Part shown: positions 22,287-35,502 of the stretch, piece after piece
Layout: each line of letters starts with the position of its first letter
Position numbering within the stretch: the stretch's first letter is position 1
Origin: Epiperipatus broadwayi
Lineage: Eukaryota > Onychophora > Udeonychophora > Euonychophora > Peripatidae
DNA: 64,000 nucleotides
Direction of reading: 5' to 3'
Assembly: GCA_028023455.1 (NCBI GenBank)
Contig: JAQFVV010000036.1
Coordinates: 8,812,007 to 8,876,006, forward strand
Notes under the pieces: generated by a model
Seen by the model: the letters and a program-made list of their open reading frames with translations, nothing else
The model's database searches: none
Told to the model about the DNA's origin: nothing
Position numbers and translations under genes: made by a program

Positions 22287-23067
22287 CTGGTCAGGTGAAA
22301 TTTAATTAGTTAGCTGGGTTACATTGGTTGATACTCACACGGGCACTCTTACCTGTTAGCAGTATAGTTTATGGAGTGTACTGACAAAAGAGAAGGAAAA
22401 AAAAGAATTATGAGCATAAAAACTATTTATTCGGAATGCTGAACATATTTTAAAAGGCGCAGACCAAGAAATATGATATTAATTGACTGAAAAAGAAAAA
22501 TACAATTGAAATTTAAGCTAATGTTTTATATCGCGAAGAAAATGGAATCAAGATTTATTCGTGATACCGCAATAGACATGGAGTAGAAAACCAAGTTCGG
22601 TACATTCGCACAGCTCGGAGTCCTACATAGCCATCCAGTGATGTGACTTTCCATTTCTGAAAGTGTAGCTGATATGGAGAATTTGCCAATCTCCATATAG
22701 GCTCTGTGAAGTAATCACCTGCACAGCAGATATATATCGCCCTCAAAATCATAGCCCGGAGAAGAACGAAGACTTCGGAAAGTATTATTTTTGTTTTTAT
22801 ATAAATATATTTTTTTATGTCTTATTATGAGTAATTCGTCATTTGACTTAAATTGCTATTATTAAATGAGCCAATGAATTGCGTAATTCAGTCATAAGTA
22901 TTTTATTTGTAATTTTAACGTAAAGCTTCACGTAATTCATTGGAGTATCTAAATAAATTAGAAAAGAATTGATAAAGTAAATATGAAATATTTCAAAATA
23001 GTTAAATAGAAATAATTGGGTGGTTTGGTCATTGGATGTATGTGTTTCGCTTTGAAATAATAGAAAA

Positions 23068-23347
23068 TTTATTCCATCCGCTAAGTGCAGGATTGTTTTA
23101 TAAGGAATAAAAGTATGTAAGACAGCATTCCAAATAATTATTATTGTCCACTACGGGCAGGACTCATATTATGGAACTTTTAAGATTAAAATTGTAGTTT
23201 AGCACAAGTTTGTTCCCTGAGTAAATTTATTCCATCCGCTAAGTGCAGGATTGTTTTCATAAGGAATAAAAGTGTGTACGAAAGTGTTCCAAATAATTAT
23301 TATTGTCCTCCACATGCAGGACCCAGATATTGGAACACTTAAGATTC
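23068..23347 (+). repeat. tandem duplication, 158-bp period
   Basis: Segments from 23068 and 23226 share TTTATTCCATCCGCTAAGTG, GGAATAAAAGT and AAATAATTATTATTGTCC, with about 120 bp conserved in each. Confidence 0.85.
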
Positions 23348-24004
23348 TACTATCATTAACTCATGGCTAACTCATTTTTTTTAGTATTATGAAACACGTA
23401 CATACCATGGCCAATACACATTGTTTTATAAGAAATTTTGTTTTGAGTTTAAAGTGTAAGCAGGGGAGAATTTCAGACCATTCCTTTTCCATTCATGAAA
23501 CTTTAAAATTTATTATACGCTTGAATTTTAATTACTATCGTTTATGTGTGTGTTTATTATTTTGTAAATATTTATATAATCATAGAGGGTTTAATACATT
23601 TAATATCTAATTTTAAAGTACGGAGTTGTGCTGTGTATTTGATAATGATATTAGTGTGACTTTTTCTGTTAACAAAGCAACAAACCACCATCCTGAGATC
23701 ATGAGTTGATTGAGCTAGTCAGGGATTAAATTTACTGGGATCGGGAATCATTCATTAGGCATTCACTTTCTATTGATTTTTTATAAGAGATTATAGCTTT
23801 TTATTTGTTACATGATCATATCCCTTAGGCAGGGGAGCAATCTCTTTCTTAAGGTGGCATGTAAAGGTTGCAGTAAATGAACCTTTCAAAGGTATGATTA
23901 TAGTAATGTATATTTTGGATGCCTTTGAATATTTCTTAATTGCTGCTCGATCTCAGAAAACGCATGTCATGCTCAATGCAGCTCAGAAGGAGGCAATGAC
24001 CATT

Positions 24005-24007
<3 letters not shown>

Positions 24008-24057
<50 letters not shown>
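24008..24057. repeat. (TA)n microsatellite
   Basis: TA run of about 50 bp at the right border of the 21491-24007 unit. Confidence 0.95.
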
Positions 24058-24059
<2 letters not shown>

Positions 24060-27000
24060 CTATATACATATAGATAGGTATTAATTGCATGTTTAAATGT
24101 TGTAGCTCTAATGATGATTGCTGGACAATTGAAACTAGGCAAGAGGAGATAAAATAAATCATATGTTAAACTCATTGTAGAGTGTCAGTTAAGGTGTATA
24201 TGATGAAATATTATTGACAAAATGTGTAAAGAAATTATGATCTTCTGAGTCCTGGTGCTTCTAAAAATATCTTTTTGGGTTAAAATTCATATGATAATGA
24301 CTTAGAAATAATAGAGATATTTTATTTTAATTAAATCTATGATAAAAATCTATTAGTGAATAATAGAGAAAGTAATTTACCCTTAGAAGTCTTAGTGTTA
24401 TGTCTTTAAGGTGTATGTGTTAGTCTGTGAACTTTCACATTTTTAGAGAGAAATATTGACTTGGGTTTTCTTGCTAGCAAAATTAGGAACATTTAAATGT
24501 TGCAAATAATATTTTAAAAGTAACAGTTAAATTTATTGTATTGTTTAAATAAGATTTTTGCTTTAAAATACTTTAAAATTGTTTAAATAAAGGCATTAAT
24601 ATTAAAGAAATGTTAAATAATTTTAATATAATATTTAAAATGATGAGTCATAATTTAAATATTATTTTAGATAAATATATTTTAATTTATATGTAAATTA
24701 GTATTTGTTATGAACTTGGATTAATCAATGAGATCACTGGATTGAGTAAGTATAAATAGAGTTGTACAATTGGTCTAGACAGGAATTAATTATTAATATT
24801 TTTGTTTAAACTTGTTTTGTTTGTCTAATCTGGTCTTGTTTAAAGTTGTAATTTTTTCTAAATTTTTTTTATTTAAAAGTTAAAATATAATTTTAAATAA
24901 TTATTTTAAAGTACTCACTGTCTGAGTAGATTGAATTATTTCCTATCAGCTAAATTTCATTTTGAATCTTGATGAAAAATTATGATAATTTTATGGAAGC
25001 CAATAGTAGTCATCAAGGTGTCAGCCAAATGTACCTGAAAAGCCACGAGAAGTTAAACCATACAACCAGAGGAGATTTAAGGATGCACAAGAACTTTATA
25101 TTTCATATGTTTACTATGTTTGGAATGAAAGAACATTTATCTTTAATAACTTTGATAAACTCTAATAACTATAAACTATTGAAAAAGTTACACCTTAAAA
25201 GTATGAAAAGCATATTTGCTGAAAGTTATTTAGCCAGCTTTATAAATTAAAAAAAGAAAAGAAATAACAATTAAGGTTGTGCATTTGAATTGAAAGAAGT
25301 ATGAAAGAGTATTAAAAAAATGCATATATATTTTGTTATTTATGAATACAGATGAAACTATTTTATTACAAGTTTATCTTTTAAAAAGCAACTTGAATGA
25401 ATATTACATATCTGAAATTTGTGCATAGCAGAATTGAGAGAAAATGATTTTTAAACTTTATATTTTTAGTAAAAGATTTACCTATTTGAAAGAATAATGG
25501 ATGAGTTATACATTTTAGATAATTTCCTATATTAAAAATGAGATGCATTATATGATTTTTGAAGATTATTATTATGTTATATAATATTGTCCAGATGGAA
25601 AAGCTATATAATTTTATTAAAAAATTATTGATTAAGATGTGCACATTAAATGTAAATACATACATTTTGTTTGAAAAAAAATAAGAATGAAAGTTGTCTG
25701 CTAAAAAAAAATTACAGATGAATAAATGTTATTCTATAAAATGCTTACTAATGAAAAATATTAATATTTCTATGTTTTGCTATAAAAAGTCTGGACCAGC
25801 ATGATAAAAATATATGTATGTAAAAATATATATTGTTTAATATGAAATTGTACTACTGAATGTTTTTACATCAAAATATTAGTTCTCTTAATAAATAATG
25901 AGAAAATGGATTCAATGGTATATTTATTCTGTGCGGATGGACAATATTTCATTGAGCTTTTTGAGGATTAAATTTTGTGAGTTATGAAGTTTGTTTTACA
26001 GTGCCAGAAGGAAAGAGAAGTTTTCATTCAAATTTTTTTGGTATCTTCATAATGAGGGAGAAAGCAAAATGCTGAAAGAATGAAGGCAAAGAAAGACTCT
26101 AGTAGCTTTAAATTTTTTTCTATTATCTTAGTTTTAGTGTTAATATTTTATTATCATTATTTTTAATAATGTTTTATTAACATGTTCATTAGAGATATGT
26201 TTTTAGTTAAATATTGACATAATTTATTTCCTTTTAATAAATAAAGAAAAAGATAAGCATCAGAAAGGATTTTTCTGAAAGGTAATAAAATATTTATAAC
26301 TGAAAATGTTGCAATTCTTTTTTTTACAGCTTTAAAATTCATGTATATTTAATTTCTAATATTTGAAATAAATAAAAATCAATAAATAGCTTGGAAATCC
26401 AGCTCTGCCAATGATGGATAACCATTATATATTTTGCAATCTCAAACCTTGTGTGTTCACTTTGAAAAAAATATTACAGTGGTGTAAAAACTTCATTTTT
26501 GGAAAGTTTATGATTATATTGGTAATGTAATTATGTAATAATTATTAAAAATGAAAAGTAAATATATTTATATATATATATTTTACAGAAATGTTTTATT
26601 TTTAAATATAAAAGAATATTTTCTTCCTAATATTGTTATTATAGAAATTATAATCATCAGAAACACAACTGTCTACAAAATAAGGTCATTCACCTGATTA
26701 GTATTATATTTAGCAATATCATAAAAAATATGAAAAAATTGTAAACTTTTAAAGCATAATTTGATAGTCTTAGTAGTTATTAAAACTTGTTTAGATTTTA
26801 AAATCAAATTTGAAATGACCATCATTCATTTTATAAATTAAATCAGCTGCACCTAAAATTTGCTGACATGACTACATTTTGATTTGAATAAATATATTTT
26901 TTAAAATAACTCCAGAAATCAAATGTCATTTTTTAAATTTTTTTTAATTTCTAAACAAAAATATCTATCAAATAAAATCAAATTTATTATATTCTGTTAA

Positions 27001-27239
27001 ATAATAAAGGTTTCATAACAAAATAAGAATTGAAAACTTAAATCAATTAAATCTAGGGAGAACAAAGAAAGCTGTCAGAAAAATTGTCAAAATTGGTAGG
27101 GTTTATTTTCAAAGGAATTTCTAACTATGTTTAATAAAATATTTCTTATAACATATGTCTGGAAAGGAAAATGGGTAAAAGCCTGAAATCCAGGCAAAGC
27201 CGCTTGTAGCGTTGATGCTAGACAAAATCAGTGAAATAT
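24058..27239. other. unrecognised AT-rich DNA
   Basis: Very AT-rich with many A/T homopolymers. A TATAAATAG motif lies at about 24761-24769. About 200 bases on is an open frame of 93 codons (24969-25250, ATGATG start) with no recognisable similarity; composition gives little support for coding. Nothing else is identified. Confidence 0.4.
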
Positions 27240-28430
27240 AACATTACTGGGCCACCACAACTTTTTCTTTTTTTAGACAACAAGGTTTTTTTTTTTTTAA
27301 TATTGATTAAACAAATAATTTTTATTTCATTTAGAACATGATTTCTTTATTATTAAACAAATTTTGATATTCATTTTTGTTACTTTTTGTGGGTTTTTTG
27401 GAACCTGACTTTTTTTCAACAAATTTTGCTAATTGTATTTTTTTTCTTTTTATCATTTGAAAAATTCAGACCGTTTCATGACGTCAAAAATTTCTTTGAA
27501 TCCCACCACCGAAAAAAATAAAATACAATTATTTGTGACTTGTTTAGAACTTAATACTACCTTTCTTTTTTTTTGGCTTGACGAAATGTTTTTTCTTATT
27601 ATTATTAATTTTACTTTTTTTTAAAAACACAACTTGTTTTCACTTTGATTTAGATTATGTTTGAATTATCCTTTTCTTTTTGGGCTACTACAAGAAACAG
27701 CTTTTTGAGCAGAGATGGGGGGGGATTCGTACTGTTATTATTAAAAAAAAGGCAACAAAAATAGTCAATTATTTTAACAGCACTGAAAAAAAGAGAATCA
27801 ACTTTGGGACATTTCGAATTTTGATTTCTTTTTGGTTGATATAATTGTTTTTCTTAATATTAAATAAAAATTTACTTTTGTGTTTTTGCCGATTAAAAAA
27901 TTGTTTTCAAACACTCACCCCCACACACTCGGAAAAAGAATTGTAACCAAAAAATCTAGAATTTACCTTTTTTCTTTTTTTTAAACACCTTTTTCTCACT
28001 TTTTACTTTGATTTCTATTTCATTCGAATTACCTTTTTTTTAGCCTTCTACAATAAATTGCTTGTGGGGTGGGGGTGGGGGGTGTATTTCATAATTTGTT
28101 ATTCTTAACAAAAAGTCAACCAAAGTCATCAATTATTTTAACCCCACTGCAAAAAATTGAATTCAAATACTTGTCAATTTTTAAATGAAATAAAAAACAA
28201 CAAAAAAGGACACAAATATTGGACTTTTTACAATTATTTATTCGATTTTATTGCTGTAATACAAAGTGGACATTACGTGTGCCTGACAAAAAAAACCCAC
28301 AATCTCACACACTTTCTGTACTCGGCAATTCTGAAGAAAAGTTTCAAAATTGCACATTCATCTCTGATTTTTAGTGGTCTCGAATATTTCCCCCCACACC
28401 AAAACGTGACTTAGCACGTGAGCTTTGTCG
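27240..28430. repeat. poly-pyrimidine-rich tract with diverged direct repeat
   Basis: Dense runs of T with C interruptions. The block 27640-27790 (TTTTCTTTTTGGGCTACTAC..., G8 run, AATTATTTTAACAGCACTG) is repeated with divergence at 28005-28150 (TTTTTTTTAGCCTTCTAC..., G-rich run, AATTATTTTAACCCCACTG), about 360 bp apart. The G runs and T runs keep their relative positions. Confidence 0.5.
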
Positions 28431-30650
28431 AAGCCTGTTAGAACCTACACTCTGCCAATTTTTTACATATTAACCTTTTTTTCAGGAAGGGTGGGGACCA
28501 TATGACAATTATTAATAATTAACAACATTTTTAAATCGAAATGACATTACTCTATTATGGAGATTTGAAAAAGTCATACAGCCTTGAAATTTAAACACCC
28601 TCAAGCGATACAGTAATCAGCTATGAATAGAACGAATATGCATAAATAGCTTTGAGGCACAAAACAGGCCTAGCTCAATGGGTTAATACATATATGTAAA
28701 TGTTGTATTAGCCTAAAAGGCCGCGGCCGCCGAAATGACATTTTTATGTGTTTTGACATGTAAACAATGTCCCAAGCGGCCATGCCCAGATTTCAAGCTT
28801 TTATTGGAAAATATTTCATTTTTTATCTTTGATTTCTTAAAATTAACACAGAATTTATAAAAAATAATGTTTACTTTTTTTTTATTTTTCACTTGTTGTT
28901 TTAACCGACACTCACATTGAATTTATAAAAAATTAAAGTTTGCCAAATAACAAACAAATCTGCCAATGAAAATTTATACTGAAGAGATTTTAGATTACAT
29001 AATGAATTTATAACTTTAATCATAAAAGTATTACTAGAATAAATTCCAAGTTCAGACTATAGTGCTCTTTCCCTTTACCTTTTGTAAAGAAGAAATAAGT
29101 TTCTAAAAACAAAAAAAGGAAGAATAAAAAAAATTCAAACAGATTTTTCAAATTTAAAATAAGAAAACAGATATTTGACATCTATGTATATTTTGTAAAT
29201 TGATGAAAGGCTCATATTTTGTTTCTACTGATCTCTTTTCCACTCTCCCATACCCTCCTTTTCTAAACCCAATAAGAATTTGAAAAGAAAATAAAAGTTT
29301 GCCAATGAACAAAAGACCTGTCAATGAAATCTAATACTAAGAGGTATTAGATTACACAGTGAATTTATTAATGTATTCATAATAATATTACCACTAGGGT
29401 AAATTGCCGTTTTTGAAAAGAAAACTACCTTGGTTTGTCATCTCAATGTTTAAAACAGTGTTTAAAGACCCAATTAAAGACAAAATTAAAATGTAGATAT
29501 CTGACTAGATTGATACGAATTATTAATAAATTGAATGAAGTGGAGTAATTTTTATATAACACATTTGTTGTATAATGAATGAAAAAATGGAACTTTAAAT
29601 GCAGATTTATTGCAGATAATAAATTATGAAAAAGACTAAAAATAAAAAAACAACAAAAAATGAAAAAAAATATTGAGGTTTTTTTTTTTTTTTGCTTTTT
29701 GATGGAGTAAAGGAATTGGAAACTTAATAGGTAGAAATTTGTATAACGAAATTGGCAATAAAATAAGATATATATTAGATAAGCTAAAAAAAAAAAGATT
29801 ATAAAGGAATATAATGAAATAGCAAAATATTAAAAACAATCACTATAATTTAATTTATAATAAAATAAAATCACTTTGAGTAAGAAAAACAAAGACATAG
29901 TAATATAATTATGAATAAAAAAAGTAACATAGGCAAAAAATGGAAAAAGAAAGTTGTTATATTTTAAAGTAATAAGGTGTCATTAAACCAAAAATAAATA
30001 AATGAATTTGTAAAAAACAAAATTTAGATAACGACTGGCAAAACTAAAATTATAGAACAATTTTTGAAAGCCATAAAAAAAGTAAAAAGATTGAAATAAT
30101 CGATTGATTTTGATAAAGTGATTTCTAGAAAAGAAAATTTTTTTATACAGCTCTAATTTATTTTAATAAAAAAAGCAATGCTGTAAAGGGTGGGAATTCT
30201 ATCATAGTAAGTTTAATTTCACAAGCATTTAAGTCATAGTTTAGATTTTTGGGTAGAAATATATCTTTTGTTAATTATGATGATACCATAACATTAAATT
30301 AGTTTAGAAAGAATAATGAAATATTAGAGATGCACTTAATCGGATAAAAATAATTGTACACAGAGATATGGAAAGATGAAAAAAATCAACATTTGTTAAT
30401 ATTACAAACGCAATTAAATAATTTTTAAAAATATAAATTGGATTTCAGTAGATTATTAAATAAAATATTTACATAAATAGAGAATATTTAAGATTAAATA
30501 ATTGTTTTACAAAAAAAAATATAGGGGTCTGAATTAAAAGTAGAATGACGTTTATGCTTTGTTTTACTTATTTATTTAGATGAATGGCCAAATAAGTATT
30601 GTTTTTTCCCTCAAAAATAACCTTTATTAGTCAAAAGATTACAAAAAATT
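28431..30650. other. AT-rich DNA with one GC-rich spot and a weak direct repeat
   Basis: A GC-rich spot around 28718-28732 includes GCGGCCGC. Segments near 28937-29046 and 29296-29406 share AGTTTGCCAA, CAATGAAA, TTAGATTACA and GTGAATTTAT-like phrases as a diverged repeat. There is no coding potential. Confidence 0.4.
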
Positions 30651-31210
30651 ATCGGGTACACTTATCCGTGGAGGATTCCAAAGTGTTCAATGTTACAAAG
30701 CAAAACAATTATTGACCAGGTTTACAAGGTACGTATGCTCGATAACAAATATATCCATAAAAGGGTTGTATAATTTTGCTTAATGTGTATCTATACATGG
30801 ATGAGCACAGATCTGCATTGCCCAAAAACAACCCATCAAGGGGGCGCAGAGTGGAAAAGGTGCTGAAAACTTTGACCCTGTACCCTCCTGGCAAGTTTTC
30901 CGGGTAGCGGCTATAATCATCACCAGCCTGCACCCATAAACCAGACCCTCAATGACCACCATCATCAACCCCTGCTGAAGAAATGAGGAGTGCAGACCCA
31001 TGCCCGCAAATATTACAACAAAACTCTATTACTGTTACAAGGATATTTCTAGCTGGAGTGTCTAGCATCCAGTGATATCATCTTGCACACTAAGGTTAAT
31101 GGAGCTGAACATATGCCCTTAATCATTATCAAACTCCTGTGTCTGCAAATGTTCACAATAGCTGCTCAACCCATCAACCAAAGTTCTTCAGGGTTCACAG
31201 TGATTTTTAT
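30651..31210 (-). other. GC-richer island of unknown nature
   Basis: Composition is clearly less AT-rich than its surroundings. On the minus strand two overlapping frames of about 73 codons (30709-30933, 30780-31001) cover it, containing SRYPENLPGGYR and LRPLDGLFLG in one. They may be fragments of an old element or exon. No family is recognised. Confidence 0.3.
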
Positions 31211-32508
31211 TTGTCGATACTAATTGGATCCTGCTTCTTTTGATTGAATTTTAGATCTTGATTTGGTGAGAATGAAATTACTATGGATATAGAAAAGCAT
31301 TTCCATAAAATGTGATTGCAAATATAAAAAATAAGATTAAAAAATTAAATAGAACTAATGATTTGTAGAAAGTTTAGAATAAAAATAAATAAATATAAGT
31401 CTAAAAAAATATATACAAAAGAGATAAATAATTGTTGGCCAAGAAATAATAAAGAACAATAGCACTTTTTTACACAATAGTTTTACCTGGTGCAAGTTCT
31501 AGTAATCAATAGTTTCTAGAAGATTGTACAAAATAATTCTTATGAATTGACTACCCATTCAATATCCACAGAGTAGTTTCTACCATATTTCTTCTATCAA
31601 TGAAAAACTTGATAGCAGCGCATCTTCCCTCCATCAATCTTTTTTATCTTTTGACTTAACAATAAGAAATGAAACCTATATTCTAGCATGTGACAAATGT
31701 GTGTGTGGAAATATGCTACTGTTTAACACTTTGTGTAACATAAGAAAAGGTCACCACACAATGTTTAAAATAATAACGAAAGTTAATACTATTAAGCACT
31801 TAAGAAGATGGTTATCTGAAAATGGAATCAGCATAAATATGAAGATGAACGCAACAGCTTCTAGCAAATCTCTTAATAAGAATATGAAAAACTTAATTGT
31901 GACGAAGTTGAAGTTATAAATAAAAAAAAAATTATTAAACGTTTTGTTTGAAGTTTAAAATTACATAACAGAAAGATATGGATAGTCAAAAATAGAAAAG
32001 AAAATATCGATACATAAGGAGTAGATTTAGCAATTGAAAATAGAATTAAAATGTTGACAAAACAATATGCAAAAGTTGCTTACAAAATTGAAACAGAGAC
32101 TAGATTAGAAATACATTCATGTAAATAAAAAAAAATATAGGCGTTGTAATAAAAAATAGTTCTGAGGATTTGAAAATATAAATAAAATTATTTGGATAAA
32201 TTTTAACAAATAATCACATGGAATTTGTGGTTTAGCAACTTCATAATAAAAAATATAACAAACACACACACACGTATATATATATATATAAATCGTGGCC
32301 AGAGTTTAAATGGAAGCAAATAAGTTGTTTAAAAATCAGTTGATAACATATAAAAAGATGTAACTGTAAATTTAAAGGCAGAACACATTTTATGATAGCT
32401 GGGAATGTGGAGTATCATATTTTTCCATGAGTGCCATCATCGGGCAATCTATTTACATGCTAATAGGTACAGTACCAGATTATAATACCACAACCATACA
32501 ATTTACAG
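31211..32508. other. AT-rich spacer
   Basis: No gene recognised. A short (AC)n/(TA)n microsatellite lies at about 32260-32290. Confidence 0.5.
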
Positions 32509-33185
32509 TATAACTTAAATTGACACATACCAACGAGTTTTGATAAATAAAGTAATGAATTTATTCACTCTGAATATTATATATTAGTAATTAGGATTAG
32601 TAGTTCAATTGTCAAATGACTAGCTGAAACAATAAACAGTATTAATCACAAAACAGTTCATATATCTGTAGATAGATAAATAAATGTATATCTATTTAGT
32701 TAGACTTATATCTAATTCCATAAATAATTAAAATCTTTATTTTACCAATTATATGTTTTTTTATCTACTGTAATATTAGATGATCGTTCACTAGCAATTT
32801 CTAGCAAGCACCTTACTGTTTACACACACATCTGAGTCAATCTAATTAGAATTAACTGGAGCTGTTTCTACTTTTAATACAGACATGCAATTGTACTATT
32901 TCAGATTTCACTGGTCTGCTCTTCATTTTCCTTTTTTCTATTCCATTACATTTTATATTCTTTCTCATTGTTCGTTTTGCAGCATTTTGTTAACTTGATT
33001 AATTTGCACATTGTTAGATTTTTATCATCATGCAAATTAGAATACTGTTATTTGCAGTTAATCTAATTTTTTTTTTTTGCATATATTTATTTCTAGAATG
33101 ACTCAGCCTTGCGTGTATTGACCAGCTTATACTCACACAAGTGTTTATAACTTTATTAATAAAATACTTAAATCAGGGCACAACA
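32509..33185 (-). mobile_element. left (3') LTR of an old Ty3/gypsy element, 677 bp
   Basis: Plus-strand ends are TATAAC (a mutated TGTAAC) and CACAACA, so on the minus strand it runs TGTTGTGCC...GTTATA. Its sequence is matched in two blocks by the right LTR (35428-35502 and 42725-43306), whose continuity is interrupted by a nested insertion. Divergence between the pair is high by eye, so the element is old. Confidence 0.75.
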
Positions 33186-35427
33186 ATACCTCTTGTTCAC
33201 TCTTGAACTAAGTACAGCAGTCTTTTAGGTTTCTGCTATACGTGATTAAGCCTTGTTAGAATAAAATATGTCTCCTCCCTGATCAATAATTTGTTCTTTT
33301 TGTTCAGACTGATTGTTACTATTCAATTCTATAAGTTCATCTTAAGTTGAAAAGTTATCTGATATTATTATCTCCATATTTGTAGAAGCATCCATTTGAA
33401 TATTCTCATTCACTTTCAGAGCAGAAGCGGTGTCTTTTAGCATCTTCATAATGTCCTTGATATGATTTACATGCCATTTAAAAACTCTGTCATCTTTTAA
33501 ACTTATAGCACATATATGTATAGACATTATTTTACTTAGTGATCATTTTTTCTTAAACGCATCTTTATTCCTTATACACCACTTCATTAATACCTTCTTG
33601 TAATGAAACTTGGTATAAAGTTGTGGTAAAACATTATGGTTGGAAATGCTTTATGAATATCAGCATACTCCCTTTAATGTACTTTTTAACAGGTGGACTG
33701 CCTTTTCTGTAATTCCATTTGAATGAGGGTGATATGCTGGTGTAACTATATGCCATATTGCCTTTAGAGCTAAAGCGTCTTTCAGTTTTTCTGAGCCGAA
33801 TCTTGTGTCATTGTTTGTTACAATTGCTTAAAAATATCCATGCATGGAAAATAGTTTGCTTAAGATTGTTATCACACTCTCTGACAATGGCTTCTTTTAG
33901 TAAATGATATTTTATCCATTTTGAATACACATATAGTTATTAAAATTTATATCATACTCTTCTCATAGTCTCAGTCCAACTTAGAATTTTCTACCTAGCA
34001 AACTTGCAGTTGGTTGGTAAGCTTCATACTTATAATAGTGTATTCAATATCACTATTTAAATCTGACCACCAAATATATGCATGCACTAATTCCTTGATT
34101 CTTATTATCTCAGAGAGTCCTTTGGGTAATAACTGTAAAGCACTTTTCACCTCTTTAGGAGGGATCATTACATGGTCTTTAATATTATGCATTTATGGCA
34201 TGTAGATAAACTTCTCACAGCATTTTATATTGCTGATACTACATAATGTGTTGTTTTTTGGCTATCCATTTTTTATCCACTTTTTTATGAAATTAGTTAC
34301 AGTTCTTATTTATTCATTTTGGTCCATTCCACTATAATTTTACTGTTATCTATTTAGGACTTCAAACTTTTTCAAAATCGTGACTTTTATGACACTCTTT
34401 GTTGTTCTTTTATTCTATTTACTCCTTACTGGTAAGTCCCCTCTTTTCATTTGCCATTTTTATTGCATACCTTTGATAAATGACCTGTCAAACCGTGATT
34501 AAAACATCTATAAGTTTTAAAGTAACACATTTTTAAAATATAGCCTGTCTTGCTGCAACTGTAACAAATAGTAAGGGTTTGCTCTTTATTCCTTTGTGCC
34601 ACTCATGGCATTGCCACATTTATCTTTACTTTCAAGGTATCTATCTTTGTCACTTTCTTGAAGACTTGCGCATTTGGTCTAAAACATCTTTAAGTGTTAT
34701 ATCACATTTAATAGTGACTTTATAAGTTAGTGTCAGTTTGCTTAGAAGTAACTGCTGAAGCTTCACATTTCTGAAGCCCATAGTAAATGGTCAAATAGCA
34801 ACCATTCAATACCATCATTGAACTCTTACTGTTTCACTAATGATCATAATATTAAGACAAATTGACATAAGCTCGCATATTGTAATTACAATCGATCAAA
34901 GAAATGAAGATGTGCTGTAAACTTCTATGTCTCTGCTTTAAATAAGTATTTAATTTTATAAGTAATTCCTCATAGGGAATTTCTTCTAGCAGCTTCAGAT
35001 CACATACATTGTTTGCTAATTGTAGGACATTCTGTCCTAATATTTATAATAGGATAGCAACATTCAACTTGGCATCAATAATTACATTTATCAGCATGTA
35101 TTTCTCTGAATGGTTGACATATATATCCCATTTTCCTGGATTATTCACATCAGACAATGTTACTATACAATTTGGTATCTCTCTTCATATATCCTAATTA
35201 CCTCATAAGTATGGTCAAATCTTTAGACAGATTCTGATTACTGTGTCATTTAATATTCAGTTGTTTAAAAAACTGTTGAAAGCAGCACTTAATACTTCAA
35301 AAGTTTAATCCTCTGTTGACTGTGACACTTAATAATTCATAACTTTAATCCTTTGCTCAGTGCAAAACTAAATAAGTCGCAGGTTATAATCTGTATAGTG
35401 TCAGACTATTGTAGGTATAATTTATAA
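33186..35427 (-). pseudogene. internal remnant of a Ty3/gypsy element: gag zinc knuckles and integrase, RT deleted
   Basis: Minus-strand remains in element order. Two degenerate zinc knuckles lie at about 34465-34566: CYSC...Y...C with H changed to Y, and CFNH...GH...C with a lost cysteine. An integrase H2C2-type region is at 33995-34192 (GLSEIIRIKELVHAYIWW). The integrase core includes TNNDTRFGS (about 33805-33832) and TPAYHPHSNGITEKAV (about 33705-33752), where DNGT has become NNDT. No RT or RNase H fits between the knuckles and the integrase, so at least 2 kb is missing. Stops and shifts are frequent. The motifs resemble K02A2.6-like gypsy polyproteins. Confidence 0.8.
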
Positions 35428-35502
35428 TGTAACTTAAACTGACATATACACAGAAGTTTTAATAGATAATCTAACAAGTTTATTCACACTGAATAATATA
35501 TT

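Larger units (their letters stand above)
21491..24007 (+). mobile_element. 2.5-kb LTR-like unit between TA tracts (TGTGACAGTC...GACCATTACA)
   Basis: The unit starts TGTGACAGTC directly after a TA run and ends GACCATTACA directly before a (TA)n of about 50 bp. The ends are imperfect inverted repeats of one another and resemble those of the other LTRs here. Inside are a TATA box (22277-22286) preceded by a G7 run, a GC-richer block (22560-22780) and a tandem duplication (23068-23347). No coding sequence is recognised. It is most likely a solo LTR in plus orientation. No homologous second copy is in the window, so the call rests on termini, flanks and promoter alone. Confidence 0.5.

Noticed and set aside
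24008-24057. TA runs as origins or CRISPR-like arrays
   Set aside because: They are simple microsatellites without spacers or conserved flanks, in a eukaryotic genome.
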